Below are positions 56,428 to 64,000 of a DNA stretch of 64,000 nt, piece by piece. Under the pieces are notes generated by a model. It searched no databases. It saw nothing but the letters and a program-made list of their open reading frames with translations, and was not told the origin of the DNA. The stretch comes from Cognatilysobacter terrigena (GTDB lineage: Bacteria; Pseudomonadota; Gammaproteobacteria; Xanthomonadales; Xanthomonadaceae): NCBI RefSeq assembly GCF_004361065.1, contig NZ_SELT01000008.1, forward strand, positions 1 to 64,000. Reading direction: 5' to 3'. The translations under genes were made by a program, and so were the position numbers. Every line of letters starts with the position of its first letter. Positions within the stretch are counted from its first letter, which is position 1.

Positions 56428-58140
56428 ATGCGACAGAGCCTGTCCGGTCAGGGCGCGTCGCGCGGCACGGTGCTGGGGCGTGCGCGTGTCCGCCTGCCGC
56501 ATGCCTTGCAGATCGCCGAGCAGCACATCGCACCGGATGCCGCGGATGCCGAACTCGAGCACCTGCATCGCGCGATCGCCACGGTGCGCGAAGAGATGCA
56601 CGCATTGCGCGCGCGGCTGCACGGCGCGCTGGCGCAGGAAGTCGGCGAATTCCTCGACCTGCACGCGCTGATGCTCGACGACCCGGAGCTGCTGCATGGG
56701 CTCGACGAACTCGTCCGCGATCGGCACTACAGCGCGGACTATGCGCTGCGCGTGCAGCGCGATCGCCTCGCCGCCGTGTTCGAGGCGATGGACGACCCGT
56801 ACTTCAAGAGCCGCGTCGAGGACATCGACCAGGTCATCGGCCGCGTGCACGCCGCGTTGCATCGTCGCGATTGCGAACTGCGCGGTTTCGCCGGCGAGGT
56901 CCTCGTGGCCGAAAGCGTGGCGCCCGCGGAAATGGCGCAGCTGCAGGCGCAGGGCGTGATCGGACTGGTGACGACCGGCGGCAGTCCGCTCGGCCATACC
57001 GCGATCCTCGCGCGCAGCCTGCACATGCCGCTGGTGGTCGAGTGCTCGGGCGCGCTGGATCGCATCAACGACGGCGATGCGTTGATCGTCGACGGCGGCA
57101 CCGGCCTGGTCGTCGTCGAACCCGGCGCCGACGACCTGCGCGCGCATCGCGATCGCGAGCAGGTGCACGTGCGCGAGAAGCGCGCCCTCGCCCGCCTGCG
57201 TCGCGAACCTACGCGCACGCGCGACGGCGTCGACATCCGCCTGTTCGCGAACGCGGAATCGCAGGAAGACGTGGCCGAGGCGCATTCGCTGGGCGCGGCG
57301 GGCATCGGCCTCTACCGGACGGAGTTCCTGTTCCTGCAGCGTGCCGCGCTGCCGGACGAAGAGGAACAGTTCCGCGCGTACCGCGACGTCGTCATGGGCA
57401 TGAGCGGTCGCCCGGTAACGATCCGCACGCTCGATGTCGGTGCCGACAAAACGGATCGCACCGGCCTCGCGCTGCGCGACGAACCCAATCCCGCGCTCGG
57501 CCTGCGCGGCGTGCGACTGTCGCTCGCGCGTCGCGGCCTGTTCGAAACGCAGCTGCGTGCATTGCTGCGCGCGTCGGCGTACGGCCGCATCCGCCTGCTC
57601 GTGCCGATGGTGACGTCGGTCGAGGAAGTGCGCCTGGTGCGCAGGGAACTCGATCGGGTGGCGGCGGACCTTCGCAGCGAGGGCCATGAGCTCGGCGAGG
57701 ACGTGCCGCTCGGCGTCATGATCGAAGTGCCGGCCGCGGCGCTCGCGCTGCCGGCGTTCATCGACGAGGTCGACTTCCTTTCGGTCGGCACGAACGATCT
57801 CGTGCAGTACCTGCTCGCGGTCGACCGCAATCACGAAGGCCTCGGGCGGCTCTACACGCCGCTGCATCCCGCCGTGATCCGTGTGTTGCGCGACACCATC
57901 CGCCTCGCCCAACGGCATTCGACGTCGATCGCGGTCTGCGGCGAAATGGCCGCGGCGCCGGACTACGCGCCGCTGTTGCTCGCGCTCGGCCTCACCGACT
58001 TCAGCCTGCATCCCGGCACGATGCTGGAAGTGCGCCAGCGCATCCGCGACTGCGACTACGCGCGCCTCCAGTCACGACTGCCCGCCCTTCTGCGCGCCCG
58101 CGATCGCGACGCCATCGAACGCTGGCTCGCGACCGCCTGA
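56428..58140 (+). CDS. ptsI: PTS enzyme I (PEP-protein phosphotransferase)
   Basis: Takes phosphate from PEP and passes it to HPr. The 570 residues match the short EI (ptsI-like) layout with no N-terminal GAF domain, unlike the Ntr-specific PtsP. The phospho-histidine is His190 in GGSPLGHTAILARS (E. coli His189). The PEP-binding barrel has LYRTEFLFLQR, TIRTLDVGADK, MIEVPAAAL and SVGTNDLVQYLLAVDRN, and the catalytic cysteine in IAVCGEMA. The usual TSHTAI is SPLGHTAI here. It is the last gene of the regulatory PTS. Confidence 0.95.
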   Translation: MRQSLSGQGASRGTVLGRARVRLPHALQIAEQHIAPDAADAELEHLHRAIATVREEMHALRARLHGALAQEVGEFLDLHALMLDDPELLHGLDELVRDRHYSADYALRVQRDRLAAVFEAMDDPYFKSRVEDIDQVIGRVHAALHRRDCELRGFAGEVLVAESVAPAEMAQLQAQGVIGLVTTGGSPLGHTAILARSLHMPLVVECSGALDRINDGDALIVDGGTGLVVVEPGADDLRAHRDREQVHVREKRALARLRREPTRTRDGVDIRLFANAESQEDVAEAHSLGAAGIGLYRTEFLFLQRAALPDEEEQFRAYRDVVMGMSGRPVTIRTLDVGADKTDRTGLALRDEPNPALGLRGVRLSLARRGLFETQLRALLRASAYGRIRLLVPMVTSVEEVRLVRRELDRVAADLRSEGHELGEDVPLGVMIEVPAAALALPAFIDEVDFLSVGTNDLVQYLLAVDRNHEGLGRLYTPLHPAVIRVLRDTIRLAQRHSTSIAVCGEMAAAPDYAPLLLALGLTDFSLHPGTMLEVRQRIRDCDYARLQSRLPALLRARDRDAIERWLATA

Positions 58141-58162
58141 TCGGCCCTTCGCGACACAGCGA

Positions 58163-58192
58163 TTGTGGATCGCGCGACGGCGCGGCGATAAT
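58163..58192 (+). promoter_or_regulatory. Candidate sigma70 promoter for mgtE
   Basis: TTGTGG (58163-58168) and GATAAT (58187-58192, five of six matches) are separated by 18 bases. Transcription would begin near 58199, giving a leader of about 94 bases. It sits just after the ptsI stop, so mgtE has its own promoter. Confidence 0.6.
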
Positions 58193-58208
58193 GCGGCGAT
58201 GAACCTCT

Positions 58209-58286
58209 GACCTCGGTCGCATATCGCGGCGTTCAACGCCGGCGGGTGCGACTCGCCCACGGACCTTCGAGGTCCCCGCCGGAAAT
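58209..58286 (+). promoter_or_regulatory. Structured mgtE leader with two exclusive pairings, candidate Mg2+-responsive RNA switch
   Basis: Arrangement A: GACCTC (58209-58214) with GAGGTC (58269-58274), enclosing GTCGCA (58216-58221) with TGCGAC (58247-58252) and the hairpin GGCGTTCAACGCC (58228-58240). Arrangement B: CCGGCGGG (58239-58246) with CCCGCCGG (58275-58282) around the hairpin GGACCT-TCG-AGGTCC (58261-58275). B would cover the GGA of the ribosome binding site before the ATG at 58293. All listed stems are perfect. It does not match the M-box or another riboswitch I can recall. A three-codon reading frame (Met-Asn-Leu) starts at 58199. Confidence 0.6.
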
Positions 58287-58292
58287 CCGCGC

Positions 58293-59654
58293 ATGGCCGA
58301 ATCCGTCCGCCACGAGAAGACCGCGCGGCAGCTCAGGCTGCTGTCCGACGCGCTCGACAGCGGGCGTCTCGGGCCGGTGCGTCGCCTGGTCAACACGCTC
58401 TCGCCCGCCGAGATCGGCAACCTGCTCGAGTCCCTGCCGCCCGCCAAGCGCACGGTGGTCTGGGGCCTGGTCGATGCCGAGGACGACGGCGAAGTGCTGG
58501 TGCACGTCGGCGACGAGGTGCGCGAAGGCCTGCTCGCGGAGATGGACCCCGACGAAATCGTCGCCGCGGTCGAGGACCTCGATCTCGACGACCTCGCCGA
58601 TCTCGTCGAGGACCTGCCGGACGCCGTGATCGAGCAAGTCCTGCTGTCAATGGACCGCGAGAACCGCGAGCGTCTCGAACAGGTGCTGTCGTATCCGGAG
58701 GACACCGCCGGCCGACTGATGAATCCGGACGTGGTGACGGTGCGGACTGACACCACCATCGAGGTCGTGCTGCGTTACCTGCGCCTGCGTGGCGAGCTGC
58801 CCGAGCACACCGACCACCTGTACGTCGTCAGCCGGCGGCACCAGTACCTCGGCCGCATCTCGATCGCGGACCTGCTCACGCAGGATCCGTCGACGCCGAT
58901 CAATCGTCTCGTCGACGACGAGCAGCCGGCGATCCGCGTCGGCGAGACCGCGAACGAAGTCGCGCGCAAGTTCTCGGACTACGACTGGATCAGTGCGCCG
59001 GTCGTCGACGAGAACAACATCCTGCTCGGCCGCATCACCATCGACGACGTCGTCGACATCATCCGCGAGCAGGCCGAGCACCAGGCGCTGTCGGCCGCGG
59101 GTCTCGACGAGGAAGAAGACCTGTTCAGCCCGGTGCCGCGCGCGACCCGGCGTCGCCTGCTGTGGCTGACGATCAACCTCGGCACCGCGTTCCTCGCGTC
59201 GTACGTGGTCGGCGAATTCCAGGGCACGATCCAGCAGATCGTCGCGCTCGCCGTGCTGATGCCGATCGTCGCCGGTATGGGCGGCAACGCCGGCACGCAG
59301 GTGCTGGCGCTGATGGTGCGCGGTCTCGCGCTCGGCCAGGTCGGCCTGTCGAACTACCTCGCACTGCTGTGGAAGGAGTGCAAGGTCGCGATCCTGACCG
59401 CGCTCGGCCTCGGCGTGATCCTTGCCGTGGTCGTGCAGTTGCGCTTCGGGAACTGGGGGCTGACCGCAGTCATCGCCGCGGCGCTGCTCATCAACCAGGT
59501 GGCGGCGGCGATCGCCGGCGTGCTGATCCCGGTCACCATCCGGCGCCTCGGCTTCGACCCGGCGCTGGCCAGCAGCATCTTCCTCACGACGGTCACCGAC
59601 GTGATGGGCTTCTTCTCGTTCCTGGGACTGGCGACGCTGTTCCTGCTCAAGTGA
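58293..59654 (+). CDS. mgtE: MgtE family magnesium transporter
   Basis: A Mg2+ channel/transporter of 453 residues. It has an N-terminal superhelical cytoplasmic domain (IGNLLESLPPAKRTVVWGLV, LADLVEDLPDAV), two CBS domains (about 130-255: LPEHTDHLYVVSRRHQYLG, DYDWISAPVVDENNILLG), and five C-terminal membrane helices with GMGGNAGTQVLALMVRGLALG, the pore-lining signature. The N and CBS domains normally sense cytosolic Mg2+ and close the pore. It is preceded by its own promoter and a structured leader and is followed by an HDOD gene. Confidence 0.95.
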   Translation: MAESVRHEKTARQLRLLSDALDSGRLGPVRRLVNTLSPAEIGNLLESLPPAKRTVVWGLVDAEDDGEVLVHVGDEVREGLLAEMDPDEIVAAVEDLDLDDLADLVEDLPDAVIEQVLLSMDRENRERLEQVLSYPEDTAGRLMNPDVVTVRTDTTIEVVLRYLRLRGELPEHTDHLYVVSRRHQYLGRISIADLLTQDPSTPINRLVDDEQPAIRVGETANEVARKFSDYDWISAPVVDENNILLGRITIDDVVDIIREQAEHQALSAAGLDEEEDLFSPVPRATRRRLLWLTINLGTAFLASYVVGEFQGTIQQIVALAVLMPIVAGMGGNAGTQVLALMVRGLALGQVGLSNYLALLWKECKVAILTALGLGVILAVVVQLRFGNWGLTAVIAAALLINQVAAAIAGVLIPVTIRRLGFDPALASSIFLTTVTDVMGFFSFLGLATLFLLK

Positions 59655-59723
59655 CGGCTGCGCGGGCCGTTACCATGTCCGGAAGCCCGGACTGCGTCGA
59701 CGGACCGGCGAAAGGGGAACAGG

Positions 59724-60752
59724 ATGCTCAACCGACTGCTGCGGCGGCTGCAAGGCCGTCCGACGTCCGCGCCGATCGCCGATGCGTCCAACGAGGACGT
59801 TGCCCCTGCCCCGGCTTTCGCAGCGGATGAGGCTGCGGTCGAAGCGGAGTTGCCCGGCGACGCCGTCCTGCTCACTCCGCACGAGCTCAGCGCCCGTTTC
59901 GTTCGCCATCTTCTCGGCGCGCCTGCCGATGCGCCGATCGTCGACGGTCTGGCCGACGACATCCTCGATCGCCTCGATACCCAGTCGCAGCGCCTCGATG
60001 TGGCGCGCCTGCCCCGCCTGCCCGCGCTCGTGCCGCAGCTGCTCTCGGCGCTGCGTCGCGACGACGTCGATTCGAATGCGATCGCGGCGCTGCTCGCGCG
60101 CGATCCGACGCTGGCGGGCGACGTCGTGCGCGTCGCCAACAGCGCGCACTACCGGCGCGGTAGCGCGATCGCAACGTTGCCACAGGCGGTCAACACCATC
60201 GGCAGCGATGGCCTGCGTTATGTCGTCCTGACGACGGTGATGCGGCCGATCCTGCAGGCCGATCCTTCGCAGCAGGCGGCGCAGTCCGGCGTACGTCTCG
60301 CCGAACAGTCCGAGGCACGCACGTGGCTGTGCGGTGCGCTCGCGCGCGGCGCCTGCGATGTCGGCGAAGCGCAACTCGCGTCCGTTATCGCATCCACCGG
60401 CATCGCCGCGCTCATGCGCATGATGCCGCGCCCGCTGATGACGCAGGCCGCTGCCGACGCCGCGTTCGGCCCGCGTTTTCTCGCGCTTGCGGCCGACGTC
60501 TCGACGCGCGCAGCAGTGCACTGGCGTCTCGACGAACCGTTGCGCCAGGCGCTGCAAGCGCTCGCTCGGAGCGACGAGGACGCAGCGCCACTGACGCGCG
60601 TACTAACGCGCGCCGACCGGCTTTCGATGCTGCGCGTGCTCCGTCAGATCGACGCGTCGAACATCGCCGTCTCCACCGACAGCGCTGAACGCATGCAGGA
60701 CACGCGACTTCTAGCGTCGATTCCGGGCCTCGCGGAACCCGTCGCAGCCTGA
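59724..60752 (+). CDS. HDOD domain-containing signalling protein
   Basis: A 342-residue protein. The HDOD domain occupies about 90-300 (RLPRLPALVPQLLSALR, ARDPTLAGDVVRVANSAHYRRG, LPQAVNTIGSDGLRYVVL). HDOD resembles HD phosphohydrolases but has lost the catalytic His-Asp pair and acts in signalling, often with c-di-GMP and chemotaxis circuits. The first 80 residues are a poorly conserved Ala/Pro-rich part. GGGGAACAGG just upstream of ATG 59724 is a good ribosome binding site. It converges on pyrB, 13 bases away. Confidence 0.85.
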   Translation: MLNRLLRRLQGRPTSAPIADASNEDVAPAPAFAADEAAVEAELPGDAVLLTPHELSARFVRHLLGAPADAPIVDGLADDILDRLDTQSQRLDVARLPRLPALVPQLLSALRRDDVDSNAIAALLARDPTLAGDVVRVANSAHYRRGSAIATLPQAVNTIGSDGLRYVVLTTVMRPILQADPSQQAAQSGVRLAEQSEARTWLCGALARGACDVGEAQLASVIASTGIAALMRMMPRPLMTQAAADAAFGPRFLALAADVSTRAAVHWRLDEPLRQALQALARSDEDAAPLTRVLTRADRLSMLRVLRQIDASNIAVSTDSAERMQDTRLLASIPGLAEPVAA

Positions 60753-60765
60753 CCGCAAAACCGAC

Positions 60766-61671
60766 TCAGCGGCCGAGCAGACGCTCCAGCACCGCCATGC
60801 GCACGGCAACGCCGTTCGCGACCTGACGCAGGATCAGCGAACGCGGCCCGTCGGCCACTTCGTCGGTGATCTCGACGCCGCGATTGATCGGCCCCGGATG
60901 CATCACCACCGCGTCGGGCGCTGCACGACGCAGGCGCTCGGCGGTGATGCCGTAATGGCGGTGGTAATCCTCGAGCGAATCGACCAGCCCGTCTTCCATG
61001 CGCTCGCGCTGCAGCCGCAGCGTCATCACCGCATCGACGCCGTCGAGCGCCTCGTCCACGTCATGGGTGACATTGCAGTCCGCCAGCGTGCCGTCATCGG
61101 GCAGCAGCGATGCGGGCCCGCAGACGCGGATGTCGCCCGTGCCGAGCGCGCGCAGCGCGTGCAGATCCGAGCGCGCCACGCGCGAGTGTTTGACGTCGCC
61201 GACGATCGCGATGCGCATGCGCGAGAAGTCGTCGCCCTTCGCCTGCCGCAGGGTGAGCATGTCGAGCAGGCCCTGCGTCGGATGGTTGCTGCGGCCGTCG
61301 CCGGCGTTGAGCAGCGCAGTCTCCGGACGTGCGGCGTCCGCGAGTCGCGCGACGGCGCCATCGTCGTGATGCCGGACGATGAAACCGCGAACGCCCATCG
61401 CTTCGAGGTTGCGCATGGTGTCGAGCGCGGTCTCGCCCTTGCGTGCGGACGAGGTCGACACGTCGAAGTTCAGCACGTGCGCGCCGAGCCGTTGCGAAGC
61501 CAGCTGGAAGCTCATGCGCGTGCGCGTCGACGGCTCGAAGAACAGCGTGCAGACGGCGGCGCCCCGCAGTGCATCGAAATCGCCCGGCGTGTCGGCGAAG
61601 TGCTGCGCGCGGTCGAGCAGCCCGACGACGGTGGCGCGGGGCAGGCCGTCGAGCGTGAGCAGGTGATGCAT
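60766..61671 (-). CDS. pyrB: PyrB, aspartate carbamoyltransferase catalytic subunit
   Basis: First pyrimidine-specific step. The 301 residues show the carbamoyl-phosphate loop FFEPSTRTRMSF (45-55; Ser48-Thr49-Arg50-Thr51-Arg52), the SARKGETALDT loop with its catalytic lysine, and GRSNHPTQGLLDM. In Pseudomonas this enzyme needs an inactive dihydroorotase (PyrC') encoded directly downstream, and in E. coli it needs PyrI; neither follows here, because the next gene is convergent. It is the last gene of yqgE-ruvX-pyrB. Confidence 0.95.
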   Translation of the reverse strand: MHHLLTLDGLPRATVVGLLDRAQHFADTPGDFDALRGAAVCTLFFEPSTRTRMSFQLASQRLGAHVLNFDVSTSSARKGETALDTMRNLEAMGVRGFIVRHHDDGAVARLADAARPETALLNAGDGRSNHPTQGLLDMLTLRQAKGDDFSRMRIAIVGDVKHSRVARSDLHALRALGTGDIRVCGPASLLPDDGTLADCNVTHDVDEALDGVDAVMTLRLQRERMEDGLVDSLEDYHRHYGITAERLRRAAPDAVVMHPGPINRGVEITDEVADGPRSLILRQVANGVAVRMAVLERLLGR

Positions 61672-61674
61672 GGT

Positions 61675-62139
61675 CTATCCGGTGAGGGTGGCTTCGAGTT
61701 CGACCGCGTCGGCCGGCGCCGCCAGCCAGCGCTCGACGATGATCGCCGCGGCCATGGCGTCGAGGATCTGCGCGTCGCGACGGCGCTTGCCACCCTGCGC
61801 GCGCTCGCCGGCGAACCGCTGCGCGGCTTCGACCGAGGACGAACGCTCGTCGACCAGCATCACCGGCTTGCCGAACTTGCGGCCGAGCTCGCGTGCGAAG
61901 GAATGCGCGCGCTTGCGGGCCGGCTGGTCACCGCCTTCGAGCGTCATCGGATCACCCACCACGAACGCATCGGGCCGCCATTCGCGCACCAGTCGATCGA
62001 TCGCCGGCCAGTCCGGGCCGCTCGCATGCACATCGACGACGGCGACCGGGCGTGCGCCCGTGCCGAACGCGCTGCCCACGGCGACACCGATCCTGCGTGC
62101 GCCGACGTCGAAACCGAGAACCGTCGTCGCCGCTGTCAT
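61675..62139 (-). CDS. ruvX: RuvX/YqgF, putative Holliday-junction resolvase-like RNase H-fold protein
   Basis: A 154-residue RNase H-fold nuclease, involved in pre-16S rRNA 5'-end processing in E. coli and called a Holliday-junction resolvase by fold. Acidic residues are Asp11 in LGFDVGARRIGVAVG, a Glu in VVGDPMTLEGGD and Asp in MLVDERSSSVEA. It lies between yqgE (one base) and pyrB (three bases), as in Pseudomonas and Xanthomonas. Confidence 0.93.
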   Translation of the reverse strand: MTAATTVLGFDVGARRIGVAVGSAFGTGARPVAVVDVHASGPDWPAIDRLVREWRPDAFVVGDPMTLEGGDQPARKRAHSFARELGRKFGKPVMLVDERSSSVEAAQRFAGERAQGGKRRRDAQILDAMAAAIIVERWLAAPADAVELEATLTG

Positions 62140-62140
62140 G

Positions 62141-62716
62141 TCAGGCGTGCCCCGTGTAATCGGCCAGGCGCGAGAGGTCGACGCCGATGCGTCCGGCCGC
62201 AGCGCGCCAGCGCTCTTCGAGTGGGGTGTCGAACAGCAGCGAAGCGTCGACCGGTGCGGTCAGCCAGCTGTTGTCGGCAACGAGTTCCTGTTCGAGTTGT
62301 CCTGCGCCCCAGCCCGCGCATCCGAGCGCGATGACCGCATGGTCGGGGCCGTCTCCATTGGCCATGGCTTCGAGAATCTCTCGTGAGGTGGTGAGGTAAA
62401 GATCATCGCCGATGGCGAGCGTGGAATCCCAGCGTGTGCCGCCGTCGTGGATGACGAAGCCGCGCTCGCGATGCACCGGTCCGCCGTTCAGCACGATCTG
62501 CGCGCGAAGCGTTTCGCTGCCGCCGTCGAAGCCCATCTGGCTCAGCACTTCGCCGACGGTGTATTCGGAGGGACGGTTCACCACGATGCCCAGTGCGCCG
62601 TCCTCGTCGTGCTGGCAGATCAGCGCCACGCTCTTGGAGAAGCTGGATTCGGCCAGCGACGGCAGCGCGATCAGCAGCTGGTTCGCGAGCGGCGTCGGGC
62701 TGTCGGGCAATGACAT
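62141..62716 (-). CDS. YqgE/AlgH family protein (UPF0301)
   Basis: A 191-residue protein of the YqgE/AlgH family. It has the conserved [54 protein letters not shown] and [24 protein letters not shown]. AlgH was linked to alginate regulation in Pseudomonas but its biochemistry is unknown; it is a highly conserved neighbour of ruvX. It is the first gene of yqgE-ruvX-pyrB. Confidence 0.93.
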   Translation of the reverse strand: MSLPDSPTPLANQLLIALPSLAESSFSKSVALICQHDEDGALGIVVNRPSEYTVGEVLSQMGFDGGSETLRAQIVLNGGPVHRERGFVIHDGGTRWDSTLAIGDDLYLTTSREILEAMANGDGPDHAVIALGCAGWGAGQLEQELVADNSWLTAPVDASLLFDTPLEERWRAAAGRIGVDLSRLADYTGHA

Positions 62717-62772
62717 GGACCCATATTGCCCGGGTTCGCCGCGGTAATGGAAGCGCTGCGGGAGCCGGAAAC

Positions 62773-62800
62773 AACGAAGGCGCCCGCAGGCGCCTTCGTT
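62773..62800. terminator. Terminator after pilU
   Basis: A perfect 12-bp stem AACGAAGGCGCC / GGCGCCTTCGTT with a four-base loop CGCA, followed on the minus strand by GTTTCC. It is placed 19 bases downstream of the pilU stop. Confidence 0.8.
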
Positions 62801-62818
62801 TCGGGACGGGAGCCCGGT

Positions 62819-63994
62819 TCAGCGGACGTCGGCCACGCCCACGTCGCCCAGACCCGCGGCCAGCGTACGGGCGTCGCCGCCCTGCGCCAGCTTGATGCGC
62901 AGGCGCACCTCGTTCTGCGAGTCGGCGAACCGCAGCGCGTCCTCGTAGGAGATCTCGCCGCCCTGGTAGAGCTCGAACAGCGCCTGGTCGAAGGTCTTCA
63001 TGCCCAGGTTGGTCGATTCCTTCATGACCTCCTTGAGCTTGTGGATCTCACCGTCGCGGATGTAGTCCTGCACCAGCGGCGTGCCGAGCAGGATTTCCAT
63101 CGCGACGCGGCGGCCCTTGCCGTCCGGCGTCGGAATCAGCTGCTGCGCGACCACGCCCGTGAGGTTGAGCGACAGGTCCATCAGCAGCTGCGTGCGGCGG
63201 TCTTCCGGGAAGAAGTTGATGATGCGGTCCATCGCCTGGTTGGCGTTGTTCGCGTGCAGCGTGCAGAGCACGAGGTGGCCGGTTTCGGCGAACGCGATCG
63301 CGTGGTCCATGCCTTCGCGCGTACGCACCTCGCCGATCATGATGACGTCCGGCGCCTGGCGCAGCGTGTTCTTCAGCGCGGCTTCCCACGAATCGGTGTC
63401 GATGCCGACCTCGCGCTGCGTGATGATGCAGCCCTCGTGCTTGTGCACGAATTCGATCGGGTCTTCGATGGTGATGATGTGGCCGGTGGAGTTCTTGTTG
63501 CGGTAGCCGATCATCGCCGCGAGCGAGGTCGACTTACCCGTACCGGTCGCGCCCACGAACATGATGATGCCGCGCTTGGTCATCGCGAGCGTCTTGATGA
63601 TCGGGGGCAGCTGCAGCTCCTCGACCGTCGGGATCTTGCTCTCGATCCGGCGCAGCACCATGCCGACCTGGTTGCGCTGGAAGAAGCAGCTGACGCGGAA
63701 TCGGCCGACGTTCGCGACACCGATCGCGAAGTTGCACTCGTGCGTCTTTTCGAACTCTTCGCGCTGCGCCGGGCTCATCACCGACAGCACGAGGTCGCGC
63801 GACTGCTGCGGCGTCAGCGGGTTCTGCGTGATCGGCGTGATCTTGCCGTGGACCTTGATCGACGGCGGCATGCCGGCCGTGATGAACAGGTCGGAGGCGC
63901 GGTGTTGCGCCATCAACTTGAGATACGACGAGAAGTCGATCGAGCCGCCTGCAGCTGCAGCAGCGGGCGGAGGGGTGCCGGGGGACATGCTCAT
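62819..63994 (-). CDS. pilU: PilU, type IV pilus twitching motility ATPase
   Basis: A 391-residue retraction ATPase that works with PilT. Features: the N-terminal PAS-like part with YLKLMAQHRASDLFITAGMPP, Walker A GATGTGKST (148-156), the Asp box ITIEDPIEFVH, Walker B DVIMIGEVRTREGMDHAIAFAETGHLVL, and the His box with CTLHANN. The wording (SSYLKLMAQ, HECNFAIGVANVGRFRVSCFFQRNQ) fits PilU rather than PilT. The start codon is six bases from the window edge, so its promoter and the expected upstream pilT lie outside. Confidence 0.93.
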   Translation of the reverse strand: MSMSPGTPPPAAAAAGGSIDFSSYLKLMAQHRASDLFITAGMPPSIKVHGKITPITQNPLTPQQSRDLVLSVMSPAQREEFEKTHECNFAIGVANVGRFRVSCFFQRNQVGMVLRRIESKIPTVEELQLPPIIKTLAMTKRGIIMFVGATGTGKSTSLAAMIGYRNKNSTGHIITIEDPIEFVHKHEGCIITQREVGIDTDSWEAALKNTLRQAPDVIMIGEVRTREGMDHAIAFAETGHLVLCTLHANNANQAMDRIINFFPEDRRTQLLMDLSLNLTGVVAQQLIPTPDGKGRRVAMEILLGTPLVQDYIRDGEIHKLKEVMKESTNLGMKTFDQALFELYQGGEISYEDALRFADSQNEVRLRIKLAQGGDARTLAAGLGDVGVADVR

Positions 63995-64000
63995 CGTTGA

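Overview
The window is 64 kb of very GC-rich, densely coded chromosomal DNA (codon third positions are almost all G or C; no intergenic gap exceeds about 290 bases). Gene content and order point to a Xanthomonadaceae/Lysobacteraceae gammaproteobacterium, most like Lysobacter or Luteimonas. The main pointers are an aspartokinase of the kind fused to diaminopimelate decarboxylase in that family, the order sufB-C-D-S with a GNAT and a Rieske gene, a cysN-cysC fusion, and the order kdsD-kdsC-lptC-lptA-lptB-rpoN-hpf-ptsN-hprK-rapZ-EIIA-HPr-EI. The placement is inferred from gene content; no database search was run. I see no insertion sequence, prophage, CRISPR array, tRNA or rRNA.

Layout. 1-9.6 kb: 5' part of aspartokinase, two tandem PhzF-family enzymes, an OsmC protein, an EF-G paralogue, then a run of small envelope proteins and lipoproteins and a PIN-domain protein. 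9.6-12.6 kb: a DUF5916 outer-membrane-type protein and a SET-domain lysine methyltransferase. 12.7-18.9 kb: the SUF iron-sulfur assembly operon with its Rrf2 regulator. 19-22.8 kb: an iron-uptake module (Fiu-like TonB receptor, PiuC hydroxylase, PepSY membrane protein) behind a Fur-like palindrome. 22.8-26 kb: HutD/Ves, a ComEA-like protein, an M20 peptidase with a 13-C tract in its leader, and a GlsB-type membrane protein. 26-37.6 kb: assimilatory sulfate reduction (cysNC, cysD divergent from cysJ-I-H, a CysB-like regulator divergent from cysG, and cysK). 37.7-39.5 kb: amgK-murU peptidoglycan recycling. 39.5-46.5 kb: hda, a PerM-type permease, DUF2066, purM, a small membrane protein, purN and two DUF3108 proteins. 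46.5-52 kb: murA, ibaG, the Kdo/LPS transport genes and rpoN. 53-58 kb: hpf and a regulatory PTS. 58.1-64 kb: mgtE with a structured leader, an HDOD protein, pyrB, ruvX, yqgE/algH and pilU.

How the genes fit together. Cys products make sulfide and cysteine, SufS takes sulfur from cysteine, and CysI needs both siroheme (CysG) and an iron-sulfur cluster, so the sulfur, SUF and iron-uptake blocks are metabolically linked. MurA with AmgK/MurU covers de novo and recycled UDP-MurNAc supply. KdsD/KdsC with LptCAB cover Kdo synthesis and LPS export. The PTS genes (HPr with His15 and Ser46, EI, EIIA-Ntr, EIIA-Man, HprK, RapZ) form a signalling phosphorelay with no sugar permease in view.

The most interesting unexplained signals are the mgtE leader with two mutually exclusive pairings, one covering the ribosome binding site; the three-hairpin element between sufB and sufC and similar hairpins elsewhere; the C13 tract upstream of the M20 peptidase; and the SET-domain protein with a basic Lys/Pro/Ala tail.
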